From Nakamurella lactea DSM 19367 (lineage in GTDB: Bacteria; Actinomycetota; Actinomycetes; Mycobacteriales; Nakamurellaceae), in NCBI RefSeq assembly GCF_000426645.1, contig NZ_AUFT01000024.1:1-64000 (forward strand): a stretch of 64,000 nt of DNA, written 5' to 3'. This document shows, in pieces, positions 17,586 to 26,830 of the stretch. Position 1 is the stretch's first letter; each line of letters starts with the position of its first letter. The notes below the pieces were generated by a model. The model saw only the letters and a list, made by a program, of their open reading frames with translations, was not told where the DNA came from and did not search any database. A program made the translations under genes and the position numbers.

Positions 17586-20500
17586 TCAGCGGGCCAACCG
17601 CACCCGCTTTCCACTGCGGTAACGGACCGTCTTGGACCGTCCGGTTCGTTGATCCCGCACGGTGATGGTCGACCGCCTGACCGTGATCTTGAGGACCCGA
17701 CCGCGGTAGTGCACCTGGTCCACCGAAACCCATCCCACCTCGGACGGCAGGTTCGGGGCCGCAGTGAGTCCGGCGTGCGGCTCCGCGTCGATGCCCAGCA
17801 CGCCGTACAGCACGCCGACCGGAGCCATGCCGCTCTCCGGGAAGGGGAAGTCGACTCCGACGGGGCCGGCGCCGATCTCGTTCTGCAGCCCGATGCCGTC
17901 GATTAGCGGGCTACCGCCACACAGCCGATCGGCCAGGAGGTATCGGTCGAGTAACGCGGTGACCCGCCCAAAGGCGTCCGCCGCTGACGAGTAGCGAGCG
18001 CGGGCCATGATGTCGTATCCGGACAGGTACAGATCCCCACCGCCGTCTTCGAGTTGGTCGCCCCAGGGCACGATGACGCCTTGCCAAGCCCAGAGGTACC
18101 AGAAGTTGTTCTTCCGGCTGGTGGTGCGTGGGGTGAAACCCCACTTGGTGATGATGTCGGCCGGCCCGTTCCGGTAGGGAGACACAACTGCGATGCGCAG
18201 CGGACCTGGGACCTCCGCACCATTGACGGTCGCCCGGCCGCCGTAGTCATCGGCGGAGACCAGCCACCCCACCCGTCCGACGGTGTCGGAGACCTCGACG
18301 GTGTAGTGCCCTGGCGGGCAGTTCGGGACGTCGATTGCGTGGAACCCACCATCGGCAACGACCGGTATCGGGACCGAGGAGACGGCCTCCCCGTCGATGC
18401 CACCAGAACGCACGGTGATGGTGGCGCTGGAATCTTTGCCTCCGTAGGTGAACAGGTGGACGGCAACCTGGGCAAAGGCTCCGCCGCTGGCGGAAGTGTC
18501 GAACTCCTGGGCAATCACCTGTCCCTCGGTGATCTCGTGCACCGCGCTGCCGTTCCCGAGCAGAATCAGGTTCTCCGTCACCTCGGTGGCGCCGTTGTCC
18601 AGCCAATCGAGGATGCTGGCCCCCATCGAATCGGTCGGCAAACCCGCGGCCATGGCTTCAGTATTGACGTACACCGAGCCGTAGTCGTGGACCTTGCCGT
18701 CGACGTCGACGGCTTGGACGTATCGGCCTTCGGCGGAGTTCCAGAAGGTCTCGTTGTACGAGGCACGAATGCGATCTGCCAGCTGCTGCCACTTCTGGGC
18801 GGCACGGGTGCCACCTGCCTCGCACTCCAGTTCGTACATCGCCCTGGCCGCGGCATAGAAGTACAGGTTCGTGTAGGCGTCCAGGTGTCCATGGGAGATC
18901 AGGTCCCAATAGTTGATGCCGGTAGCGTTGTCCCGCCCCGTGTGTTCGGGCGAGCCACCCGGCGCATCGACCGTCACCAGACCGCTGGCGCCGTTGAGAT
19001 TCCGGGTCAGAAACTCCATGGCGCGCCGGACTTTCGGCATCATCCGGCGTAGGAACCGAGTGTCACCGGTCCAGGCGTAGTAACGTGCGGCAGCCACGAT
19101 GTACAGCGGGTTGGTGGTGAAGTGGCGGGTGTCGTAGACGGTCGGATCGGGGAACGGCCAGCCCCGGGTATTCGCCGGGTTCCACGTCCATACGTAGCCG
19201 TCCTCGTCGAGCGTGATGCCCTCGAGGTTGCGGCGCTCGCCGTCGCGGAGCGGACTTCCGGTCCAGTCCAGGATCCGGGACATCCACTCCTTCCAGTCGG
19301 TGCCGACGTTGCCCGCGAAATAGCTGAATCCGCGATCCCGGAACATCCGGGTCAGCGGCTGTCCCAACAGCGGGTGGTCGGACTCGAAGGTCGGGAAGTA
19401 TGTCGGCAGCGGGGTCTCCGCTGGGCGGACGCTGAACCGGAAGGGGTAGCTGCGGGTGTCGCCGGCCGTCATCGGATGCTTCAACACCTCGTCGGGGGCA
19501 TAGCTGTTCTGCTGGAACTGATGCGTCATCGTGGCATCGGTCATGATCCAGTTCAGCTTGATATCGTGCCAACCGAAACGAAGGTCATAGCCGTTTTGCC
19601 CGGAGAAGTGGATCCACTCCCGGGCGACGGATGACGGGAACACCGAGTTCGCGCCGATCTCCATCGACTGTTCGCCCCAGACTGCGGGCCGCCGTTTGTG
19701 CAACTCGATGGGAATGTACTGACCGGTGCTGTCGAAGAACTGGGAGAACGGCGTCGTGACCGGATCGGTGGTGTCGTAGCCGGCCTTCGCCCAGGCGGTG
19801 GTCAACCGGAACCCGTCGAGACTGACAGTCCGGTCCCGTTCGGCTGTAACGGTGAGGGTGCTGTCGAACTCGGAACGATCCAGACGGATGTCCCAGGTGC
19901 CGACGAACTCTCTGACGCCCGGATTCGAACGCAGCGCGAAGACCAGGTCGGCGGCCGGATTCGGGATCAGTCCGTCGGCGTACATCTGCCCACCGTCGTA
20001 GCCGTTCTGATCGGAAAAGAGCACACCCCAGCCGGAATCGTCCGAGCGCAGTTCGAAGAAGTAGGTCGCGCCGGGCGTGCACTCCAGATCGCCGAGGTCG
20101 ATCCAGGTCAGCACCGCTGGGTGTGCTGCGGCGGGGGTTGCCAATTGGCCCGGAGCGATCTCACCAACGAACAGCGGCGCCCCGGTGGGACCGTCCGAAC
20201 GCACGGTGATCTGCAGCGGGCGGGTCGGTGCGACGCCGTATGCCACGTACAGGCCCAGTCCGAGCTGACCGAGACTGGAGGTCGGCGCGGTGAAGCTCTG
20301 GCCGACACCCGGTTGGAGCGCCGGGTCGTAACCGTGGTCCCAATCCCCCGGCGCGACCACGGTCGTGTTCGCGAACGGGATGTTCTCGATCCGCAGTCGG
20401 TTCGCAGTTGCCGTGAACCGGGTGTCGGGACCGCCGCCGATCAGCTTCGAGCCGTCGGCGTCGAGCTCGAATCGAAGGCCGCCGGCCGTCAGCAGATTCG

Positions 20501-20603
20501 GGCCGAAGCGACCCTTGCCTGCCGGGTCGAACCGGAGTTCGGTGAGGGTCCCGTTGTCTCCGGCCGCCGACACGACGGCATTACGGAGTGCATAGCTGGT
20601 CAT
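17586..20603 (-). CDS. Large six-hairpin (alpha/alpha)6-type glycosidase-like protein
   Basis: 1005 residues from the ATG at 20603, chosen for its GGGAG ribosome-binding site; the longer open frame upstream is not protein-like. Beta-rich N-terminal half includes a carbohydrate-binding-like stretch (GLYVAYGVAPTRPLQITVRSDGPTGAPLFVGEIAPG, ATYFFELRSDDSGWGVLFSDQNGYDGGQMYADG). A helical-barrel region (about 480-1000) follows with RYYAWTGDTRFLRRMMPKVRRAMEFL, LYFYAAARAMYELECEAGG and SYNETFW, as in GH63/65/78/95-like six-hairpin enzymes. A second beta insertion interrupts the barrel at about 690-800. No signal peptide is visible, although the preceding tiny gene encodes a Tat signal. Exact GH family not identified; it is probably a glycan hydrolase of the rhamnose locus. 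Confidence 0.7.
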   Translation of the reverse strand: MTSYALRNAVVSAAGDNGTLTELRFDPAGKGRFGPNLLTAGGLRFELDADGSKLIGGGPDTRFTATANRLRIENIPFANTTVVAPGDWDHGYDPALQPGVGQSFTAPTSSLGQLGLGLYVAYGVAPTRPLQITVRSDGPTGAPLFVGEIAPGQLATPAAAHPAVLTWIDLGDLECTPGATYFFELRSDDSGWGVLFSDQNGYDGGQMYADGLIPNPAADLVFALRSNPGVREFVGTWDIRLDRSEFDSTLTVTAERDRTVSLDGFRLTTAWAKAGYDTTDPVTTPFSQFFDSTGQYIPIELHKRRPAVWGEQSMEIGANSVFPSSVAREWIHFSGQNGYDLRFGWHDIKLNWIMTDATMTHQFQQNSYAPDEVLKHPMTAGDTRSYPFRFSVRPAETPLPTYFPTFESDHPLLGQPLTRMFRDRGFSYFAGNVGTDWKEWMSRILDWTGSPLRDGERRNLEGITLDEDGYVWTWNPANTRGWPFPDPTVYDTRHFTTNPLYIVAAARYYAWTGDTRFLRRMMPKVRRAMEFLTRNLNGASGLVTVDAPGGSPEHTGRDNATGINYWDLISHGHLDAYTNLYFYAAARAMYELECEAGGTRAAQKWQQLADRIRASYNETFWNSAEGRYVQAVDVDGKVHDYGSVYVNTEAMAAGLPTDSMGASILDWLDNGATEVTENLILLGNGSAVHEITEGQVIAQEFDTSASGGAFAQVAVHLFTYGGKDSSATITVRSGGIDGEAVSSVPIPVVADGGFHAIDVPNCPPGHYTVEVSDTVGRVGWLVSADDYGGRATVNGAEVPGPLRIAVVSPYRNGPADIITKWGFTPRTTSRKNNFWYLWAWQGVIVPWGDQLEDGGGDLYLSGYDIMARARYSSAADAFGRVTALLDRYLLADRLCGGSPLIDGIGLQNEIGAGPVGVDFPFPESGMAPVGVLYGVLGIDAEPHAGLTAAPNLPSEVGWVSVDQVHYRGRVLKITVRRSTITVRDQRTGRSKTVRYRSGKRVRLAR

Positions 20604-20622
20604 GGCTGGTCTCCCTTCCTGG

Positions 20623-20967
20623 CTACTGCGGTGCGATCGACCGGTCGATCGGCCGCATCTTCGGTCGAGCGACAACAGGTCGCAGACTGGGATCAAGGTT
20701 TCGTTGCAGAGCGGGCGAGGTCAGAATCAGCCCGTGGCCGGCACTCACCGGTAGTCCGGCCGGAGCGGCCGGAGCCGTGGCCGTGGCCGAAGCCGCGGCC
20801 ATTGCTGGTCCGGCCGATCGTGGCGGCGCCGTGGCGTCGGGTCGGGCAGCTGGTTCTGTTGCCGATGCCGGCGCCGGATTGCTGGCGGCAGTCAGTCCCG
20901 CGGCAACGGCAGTGGTGGCAACGCCGGCGATGAAAGTCCGTCGGGGCATCGATCGGGGTGAGCTCAT
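20623..20967 (-). CDS. Small Tat-signal protein with low-complexity tail (possible detached signal domain)
   Basis: 114 residues. ATG at 20967 overlaps the GH78 stop as ATGA and has AGGAGG 8 nt upstream, so translation is well supported. The N-terminus PRRTFIAGVATTAVAAGLTAASNPAPASA is a twin-arginine signal (RRTFIAG) with hydrophobic core and AxA cleavage site. The rest is an Ala/Pro-rich segment ending in HGLILTSPALQRNLDPSLRPVVARP. It stops only 19 nt before the start of the signal-less six-hairpin glycosidase. Two readings are possible: a genuine tiny exported protein, or the 5' end of an exported glycosidase split from its body by an old frameshift or deletion. I do not recognise a family. 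Confidence 0.55.
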   Translation of the reverse strand: MSSPRSMPRRTFIAGVATTAVAAGLTAASNPAPASATEPAARPDATAPPRSAGPAMAAASATATAPAAPAGLPVSAGHGLILTSPALQRNLDPSLRPVVARPKMRPIDRSIAPQ

Positions 20968-23795
20968 TTGCTGTTCCTCCTGTGGGTTGTGCCTGCGTGC
21001 TCGATAAATCGACGCAGTTCGGGGGCGAGTTGATCGTCCGGAGCCAGCGGAACGGGAACAAAGGCGTCCAGGATTGCGGCCGGTGGCCGCGACAGGAACG
21101 GCGCGAGCCTGGCCCCGAGCGCACTGGCCGATGGCACGGCGTTGTGCTCCTTCAGCAGCGTCAACAACGCTGCGAACAGCACCGGATCGTCGAGCAGGTC
21201 GCGAACCTGCTGTGGCGCAGTGGTGCGTACGGGATCCATCCGAAGCGACCAATGATGGGTTCCGTGGCCCCGCACCTCCGGCTCATCCTGGTTCGGCAAC
21301 CAGATCTGTGCGTGGACACCGACCGGCACAGTGACGGTGAGTTCGAAGGTGTCATCTCGAAGGGACCACGCGGTGCGAGCAGTTCCGTAAGGCGTGTCCA
21401 ACCCCGCACTGGCGTGCCTCAGCCCGCCACCGACCTGCGGCGCGACAGTCAGTCTCCGATAGCCCGGCTCACCGGGTGCCAAGCCGGCGACCTGACGATG
21501 CAGCCAGTCGGCGACGGCACCCAACGCGTAGTGGTTGAAGGACGTCATGATCGGAGTGTTGATCGTTCCGTCGGACGCCATGGAGTCCCACCGTTCCCAG
21601 ATGGTGGTTGCTCCCATGGTGATCGGGAAGAGCCAGGACGGACACTCGGTCTGCAGCAGCAGTTGATAGGCCAGGTGCGCGAACCCGTTGTTCGTCAGGG
21701 CATCACACAACAGCGGCGTGCCCAGGAACCCGGTCGCGATGCAGAAACCGTTGATTCGCACCAGGTCTGCCAGCCGCTGAGCCGCCGCTCGGCGCTGGGA
21801 ATCGGAATCGATCAAGCCCCATTCCAATGCCATCGCGTACACGGTGGGCGCGTCAGACACAATCCGGCCGCCGGGGGTCAGGTACTCCGCGCGGAACGCC
21901 AGCGCCACTTCCTGGGCCAATCGACCGTAGTGATCTGCTTCATCCGCCAGTCCCAGTGCCTTGGCCGCCTGCACGAGCAGTGAAATCGATCGGTAGCGGT
22001 AGGCGGTGGCCACGATGTCCGGGTCGGCTTTCGCCCGCAGCGCGTCCTCGGGCGGAGCCGTCGGGTCGAGCCAGTCGCCGAACTGGAACCCGCCGGTCCA
22101 CAGGCCTTTGCTGTCGCTCGCCGCGGTCACCGCATCCACCCAGGACCGCATGGACGGATAGCTGCGGCGCAGCGTCACCAGATCGCCGTATCGCTCGAAC
22201 AAGGTCATCGGGACCACGGTGGCGGCGTCGCCCCAGCCGCAGACAGGTGCCGCCGCCGAGGCGGCCAGGACGTCGGGGACGACGACCGGTACGCACCCGT
22301 CGTCGGTCTGTTCGACCCGCAGGTCCGTCAGCCAACTCGACAACGTTCCGGCACAGTCGAACAGGAAGGCCGCGGTCGGGGCGAAGACCTGCAGGTCGCC
22401 GGTCCAGCCGAGTCGTTCGTCGCGTTGTGGGCAATCGGTGGGGACATCGACGAAGTTACCCCGCATGCTCCACACAGTGTTCTCGTGCAACTGCTGGACC
22501 ATCGGATCCGAGCATTCGAAGAAGCCGGTCCGACGCAGGTCTGTCCCGATCACGACCGCGGTCAGATCCGTTGCGACGACGTCGATGCCCGTGATTTCGG
22601 CGTATCGGAATCCGTGGTAGGTGAATTCGGGTTCCAGCAGCACCTCGTCAGGACCGGCGAGCAGGTAGGTGTCGGTCGCTTTGGCGGAGCGCAGCGCCTC
22701 GACGGCGAGCTCACCGTTCTGCAACGCTTCGGCATGTCGCACCACAACCCGGTCGCCCGGCGCGGCGCCGGTGCAGCGCACGCGTACCCATCCAACGAGG
22801 TTCTGCCCGAAATCGACGATCGTCCGGCCATCCCCCAGGGCCCGGCACGACACTGCCGGCACCAGCTCGGTGCGGCGCACCGGCGGCCCGTCGGGCGCCA
22901 CCAGCTGGCCGGTCACTGCAGAGCCGATGCGAACGCCGCCCGTTCGACCTGGTCGGGCTCGCAGGTCGGTGGTTTGCCCGTCGTACCAATCGTTCTCCAT
23001 GATGGCACTGTCAGCTGCGACCCAATCGGTGTCGGTGGCGATCACCCGGCGGCACCCGGCAGCGTCGGTCACCTCCATCTGGGCGATCGCACCGAGATCC
23101 GGTCCGTAGTGTCCCTCGGTCGAGTCGATACTCATGTGCCCGCGATACCAGCCGTTGCCGAGCAGGATCTCGATCTCGTTGTCTCCCGGCACCAGCAGTT
23201 CATTGACGTCGAACGTCTGGAACCGCAGCCGCTCCCGATACGCGGTCCAACCCGGCGCGAGCACGTGATCGCCCACCGCACGTCCGTTGATCCTGGCGCT
23301 GTAGACGCCGTGCGCGGTGATGTACAGCCGGGCGTGGCCACTGGTCGCCGCGGGCTCGTCGAGCCGGAACCTGCGGCGTAGGACGGGCGCCGGCTCGCCG
23401 AGGCGACCGATCCCCACCGGTTCGATCAGCTGCGCCACCCAGTCTTCGGCGTCAAGCAGGGTGGCCTCGAACGGGACCGGATCCGACCAATCGCTGACGA
23501 GGCCGCGACCACCGACCCGGACCCTGACGGTTCCGCGTTCTCTGGACCGCAGGGGTTCGAACGGCCAGCGCACCAACACCTGGTCCAACCCGTCGACCCG
23601 CGCGGCACGGCACTCCCCGTCGCCCCTGCTCACCTCTACGTCCGCGTACTCCTGGCGCCAATCCGCTGGGGCGCCGGGAATCTGCCAGGAGATGGCTGGT
23701 TCGGCCGTACCGAGACCGAATCCGTCACGCAGGTGCTCGAACCGGATTGCGAACGGCGCGACCGGCGATACCTGATCGATCTGCACGGTCACCAT
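20964..23795 (-). CDS. Alpha-L-rhamnosidase, GH78
   Basis: 943 residues from the ATG at 23795, which overlaps the rhamnose isomerase stop by 7 nt; the frame stays open further upstream but only as shadow of the isomerase. Family order is Bac_rhamnosid_N and the concanavalin-like domain (LYITAHGVYSARINGRAVGDHVLAPGWTAYRERLRFQTFDV), then the (alpha/alpha)6 barrel with DCPQRDERLGWTGD, in which the Glu of RDERLGW is the catalytic general acid. The second acidic motif is TIWERWDSM and a C-terminal beta-domain follows. An extra C-terminal extension of about 90 residues (QVRDLLDDPVLFAALLTLL...) is helical and unfamiliar. No signal peptide, so it is probably cytosolic and acts on imported rhamnosides, releasing L-rhamnose for the isomerase encoded just upstream. 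Confidence 0.92.
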   Translation of the reverse strand: MVTVQIDQVSPVAPFAIRFEHLRDGFGLGTAEPAISWQIPGAPADWRQEYADVEVSRGDGECRAARVDGLDQVLVRWPFEPLRSRERGTVRVRVGGRGLVSDWSDPVPFEATLLDAEDWVAQLIEPVGIGRLGEPAPVLRRRFRLDEPAATSGHARLYITAHGVYSARINGRAVGDHVLAPGWTAYRERLRFQTFDVNELLVPGDNEIEILLGNGWYRGHMSIDSTEGHYGPDLGAIAQMEVTDAAGCRRVIATDTDWVAADSAIMENDWYDGQTTDLRARPGRTGGVRIGSAVTGQLVAPDGPPVRRTELVPAVSCRALGDGRTIVDFGQNLVGWVRVRCTGAAPGDRVVVRHAEALQNGELAVEALRSAKATDTYLLAGPDEVLLEPEFTYHGFRYAEITGIDVVATDLTAVVIGTDLRRTGFFECSDPMVQQLHENTVWSMRGNFVDVPTDCPQRDERLGWTGDLQVFAPTAAFLFDCAGTLSSWLTDLRVEQTDDGCVPVVVPDVLAASAAAPVCGWGDAATVVPMTLFERYGDLVTLRRSYPSMRSWVDAVTAASDSKGLWTGGFQFGDWLDPTAPPEDALRAKADPDIVATAYRYRSISLLVQAAKALGLADEADHYGRLAQEVALAFRAEYLTPGGRIVSDAPTVYAMALEWGLIDSDSQRRAAAQRLADLVRINGFCIATGFLGTPLLCDALTNNGFAHLAYQLLLQTECPSWLFPITMGATTIWERWDSMASDGTINTPIMTSFNHYALGAVADWLHRQVAGLAPGEPGYRRLTVAPQVGGGLRHASAGLDTPYGTARTAWSLRDDTFELTVTVPVGVHAQIWLPNQDEPEVRGHGTHHWSLRMDPVRTTAPQQVRDLLDDPVLFAALLTLLKEHNAVPSASALGARLAPFLSRPPAAILDAFVPVPLAPDDQLAPELRRFIEHAGTTHRRNSK

Positions 23796-24976
23796 CCCGC
23801 GGGCTCGCCGAGGCGGGTCTCGGCCCGCCGCTGCTGCTCGCCGGAGGCCAGGTAGGCGGCCAGCGGGTCGACCTCGACGCCCAACTGTGCTCGCACCTGC
23901 CCCAGAAGCGGCCGGACGTCGGTCTCGAACGCGTCGTTGAGAACGGTATTGGCGCCCACCACATCCCCTCGGCGCTGTGCTTCCCGGAGCGCGTCCCCGT
24001 CGACCAGCAGCGCTTTGGCGAACGCCGTCTGCATCGCCCCGACGCTGCGGAGCATCGCGGGGATCTTGTCCTCGACCATCGCGCATTGGTCGATCTTGTA
24101 CAGCACGTTGGCGGCGGTAGCGGCGACAGCCGGGTCCTGGTCGTCCTCGGCGGCGATCAACTCGGCAATGATCAGGAACAGCTCGAGCGGGTTGATCGCG
24201 CCGACGAACAGGTCGTCGTCGCCGTACTTCTTGCTGTTCAGGTCGAATCCGCCGAGTCGGCCCTCGTCGAGCAGGGACGCGACAATGTGCTCGATGTTGA
24301 CGCCGAGCGCGTGATGCCCGAGGTCGACCAGCACCTTCGCACGGTCTCCCGCGTGCCGGCACATCGCCAACGACTGCCCCCAGTCCTGCACGTCAGTGTG
24401 GTAGAAGCCAGGTTCGAAGAACTTGTACTCCAGCAACATCACCATGTCCGGGTCCAGTTGCTCGTGGATCTGCTGCACACCGTCGATCACACGGCGCCGA
24501 CGTGCTCGAAAGTCGGCCTGCCCTGGATAGTTCGAGCCGTCGGCAAGCCACAACGACAGCTGCTTTGAACCAGTCTGCCGCATGATGTCGATGCACTCGG
24601 CGACATGTTCGAGCGCCGCATGCCGAATTCCGGGGTCCTGGTTGGCCAGCGATCCGAGCCGGTACTGGTCGTCCTGGAACAGGTTCGGACTGATCGACCC
24701 GATCGCGACCCGCCGCTCCAACGCGTAGTCGGCGAGTCGACCGTAGTCGTCGACGCGATCCCAGGGAATATGCAGAGCGACCGTCGGTGCTACCCCGGTA
24801 AACGCGTGCACCGTCGCTGCGTCGTCGATCTTCTCCCATACATCGCGCGGCGTGCCAGGGGTGTTGAACACTTTGAATCTGGTCCCAGTGCTGACGTAAC
24901 CCCAGCTCTGTGTCTCGATGGTGCGTGCGGTCAGACGTTCCTTGACCTCGTCGTCGGTGTGTGTTCGCAGTGCCAT
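23789..24976 (-). CDS. rhaI: L-rhamnose isomerase (RhaI type)
   Basis: 395 residues, matching the Pseudomonas/actinobacterial RhaI class rather than E. coli RhaA. Diagnostic segments are SLWLADGSNYPGQ, MVMLLEYKFFEPGFYHTDVQDWG, VLVDLGHHALGVNIEHIVA and GGFDLNSKKYGDDDLFVGAINP, which carry the acidic and histidine metal ligands and substrate-contact residues of this xylose-isomerase-like barrel. It converts L-rhamnose to L-rhamnulose in the cytoplasm with Mn or a similar metal. From memory, Pseudomonas RhaI has His in the GGFHFN motif where this protein has Asp. The gene sits between the CUT1 importer and the GH78 gene, so uptake, cleavage and isomerisation are encoded consecutively. Rhamnulokinase and rhamnulose-1-P aldolase are not in the window. 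Confidence 0.92.
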   Translation of the reverse strand: MALRTHTDDEVKERLTARTIETQSWGYVSTGTRFKVFNTPGTPRDVWEKIDDAATVHAFTGVAPTVALHIPWDRVDDYGRLADYALERRVAIGSISPNLFQDDQYRLGSLANQDPGIRHAALEHVAECIDIMRQTGSKQLSLWLADGSNYPGQADFRARRRRVIDGVQQIHEQLDPDMVMLLEYKFFEPGFYHTDVQDWGQSLAMCRHAGDRAKVLVDLGHHALGVNIEHIVASLLDEGRLGGFDLNSKKYGDDDLFVGAINPLELFLIIAELIAAEDDQDPAVAATAANVLYKIDQCAMVEDKIPAMLRSVGAMQTAFAKALLVDGDALREAQRRGDVVGANTVLNDAFETDVRPLLGQVRAQLGVEVDPLAAYLASGEQQRRAETRLGEPAGW

Positions 24977-25052
24977 TCCAGGCCTTTCGGTATATGCGGG
25001 TGTGCTGCCTGATCGGTGCCTCGGACGATGGGATCGGATCTCGACCCCGGGG

Positions 25053-25898
25053 CTAGTCGATGCCGCTGCCGACGATCCCCTTGACGAACCATCGCTGGGC
25101 GAGGACGAAGACGATCGCGACCGGGATGATGCTGATCACGGAGGCGGCCATCCCGACCGCGGGTGAGGACAGCGAGTACTTGGAGACCGCAAGTGGGGCC
25201 AGCGCAACGTTGAGCACTCGATGCGCCTCGTCGTTGGCGACCAGCTGCGGCCAGATGTACTGATTCCACGCGCCGAGGAAGGTGATCGAGGCATAGGTCG
25301 CGATCGCGGGCTTTGCCAGCGGCACGGCAATAGAGACCAAGATCCGGGTCCAGCCGGCACCGTCGATCTTCGCGGCGTCGATCAACCCAGGGGGAAGTTC
25401 GGAGAAGAACTGGCGGAACAGGAGGGTGCCGAAGGCGGTCTGACACATGATCGGCAGGATCATCCCCGCGTAGCTGCCGAGCAGACCGAGCTTGTAGGTC
25501 ACCACGAACACCGGGATCAGGGTGAGCTCGGCAGGTACCAGGTTCGGCACCAACAGGACAGCAAGCATGGTGCGGGAACCCGGGACCGGCAGGTGCGCGA
25601 GCGCGAATCCCGCGGTCAGGGTCAACGCCAGCTGGCCTACCACGATGGCCACCGCGAAGAACACCGTGTTGAGGACGGTACGAGTGGTCAGGTATCCCCA
25701 CGCCTCGGAGTAGTTGTCGGGTTGCAGCGACGAGGGAAGCCAGCGAAGCGGTGATGCGGCGAGATCTTCGGCACTCATCAGCGATGCGGAGATCATGTAC
25801 AGGAACGGAATCGACATCACCACGGCGACGAGCACGATCGTCGTCTGTCGAATCGGATTGACCCGGCCGAGGCCGGACCGGGCTAAGGTGGTCGTCAT
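25053..25898 (-). CDS. Sugar ABC transporter permease (MalG-type, CUT1)
   Basis: 281 residues, six hydrophobic helices. The EAA coupling loop reads LPPGLIDAAKIDGAGWTRILVSIAVPLAKPAIATYASITFLGAWNQYIWP, a textbook MalG-type signature ending in the W-N-(Q/E) motif that contacts the ATPase. It pairs with the MalF-type permease immediately upstream, whose stop overlaps this start by 4 nt. No dedicated ATPase is encoded in the cluster; actinobacterial CUT1 importers often share a MsiK-type ATPase encoded elsewhere. Position next to rhaI and GH78 suggests import of rhamnose or rhamno-oligosaccharides. Confidence 0.9.
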   Translation of the reverse strand: MTTTLARSGLGRVNPIRQTTIVLVAVVMSIPFLYMISASLMSAEDLAASPLRWLPSSLQPDNYSEAWGYLTTRTVLNTVFFAVAIVVGQLALTLTAGFALAHLPVPGSRTMLAVLLVPNLVPAELTLIPVFVVTYKLGLLGSYAGMILPIMCQTAFGTLLFRQFFSELPPGLIDAAKIDGAGWTRILVSIAVPLAKPAIATYASITFLGAWNQYIWPQLVANDEAHRVLNVALAPLAVSKYSLSSPAVGMAASVISIIPVAIVFVLAQRWFVKGIVGSGID

Positions 25899-26830
25899 CG
25901 GCGGAACCTGCCGAGCAGCCGGACGATCAGCACTGCCGCCGCGACGATGAGCAGCTGAAAGACCGCAATGGCGCTGGCATACCCCATGTCGCCCCGGTCG
26001 AAAGCGACCTGGTAGCTATACAGAGCAAGCGTGCGGGTCGAGCCCAGCGGATTGCCGTCGGTCAGGATTCGACTCAGCGCCAGGCTCCCGGAGATGAATC
26101 CGAGGAACTGCAGGAACCCGACCAGCAGGGTGGCGGCCCGAACCGCCGGCCAGGTGATCGACCACATGGTCCTGGTCGGTCCCGCGCCGTCAATGGCCGC
26201 TGCGGCGAACAGGTCGTCCGGAATGCGTTGCAGCGCTGCCAGATAGATCATCGTGGTCAGCGGTAGGCTGCTCCACACCAGGATAACGATCAATGCGATC
26301 GGTGCCCAACCGCTGCTGTTGAACCAGTCCGGGCTGCTGATCCCGATCCAGCCGAGAACGCTGTCGGCGACCCCGCCACGACGGAACAGCTGCCCCGCGA
26401 TCACCGCGACGACCGCGGCCGACGCCACCATCGGCAGGAACACCAGCGAGCGCCAGAGCCGGATCATCCGCACCCGGCTGTCCAGCAGATTGGCCAGCAT
26501 GAAGCTGATCAGCACGGCCGGCGCGACCCCGAATGCCACGAACTCGACGCTCACCAGCAGCGCTTTCCAGACTTGCGGGTCCTGGACGAGGCGCTGGTAG
26601 TTATCCAGTGCGACCCAGATCGGCGGGTCGACCAGGTCCCAGTCCAGAAGGCTCAGTGCCACACCGGCGACGGCCGGGATCAGTACGAAGATGCCGAACC
26701 CGATCAGGTTGGGCAGCACCATCACGATGCCCGTCAGCCGATCCCTGGTGTGCCCGCGTCTGAGCGCCGGCGAACCCGGTCTCGTCGTGGGCACGCCGGC
26801 CACCGGCGGAGCCGTCGTCGTGCTCGTCAT
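25895..26830 (-). CDS. Sugar ABC transporter permease (MalF/UgpA-type, CUT1)
   Basis: 311 residues with a cytoplasmic N-terminus rich in Thr/Pro/Arg and six transmembrane helices beginning at MVLPNLIGFGIFVLIPAVAGVALSLLDWDLV, the usual MalF-like first helix and loop. The EAA loop is IPDDLFAAAAIDGAGPTRTMWSITWPAVRAATLLVGFLQFLGFISG. It forms a heterodimer with the MalG-type permease encoded next. ATGA overlaps join it both to the binding-protein gene upstream and the permease downstream, giving a single transcriptional and translational unit. Confidence 0.9.
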   Translation of the reverse strand: MTSTTTAPPVAGVPTTRPGSPALRRGHTRDRLTGIVMVLPNLIGFGIFVLIPAVAGVALSLLDWDLVDPPIWVALDNYQRLVQDPQVWKALLVSVEFVAFGVAPAVLISFMLANLLDSRVRMIRLWRSLVFLPMVASAAVVAVIAGQLFRRGGVADSVLGWIGISSPDWFNSSGWAPIALIVILVWSSLPLTTMIYLAALQRIPDDLFAAAAIDGAGPTRTMWSITWPAVRAATLLVGFLQFLGFISGSLALSRILTDGNPLGSTRTLALYSYQVAFDRGDMGYASAIAVFQLLIVAAAVLIVRLLGRFRR

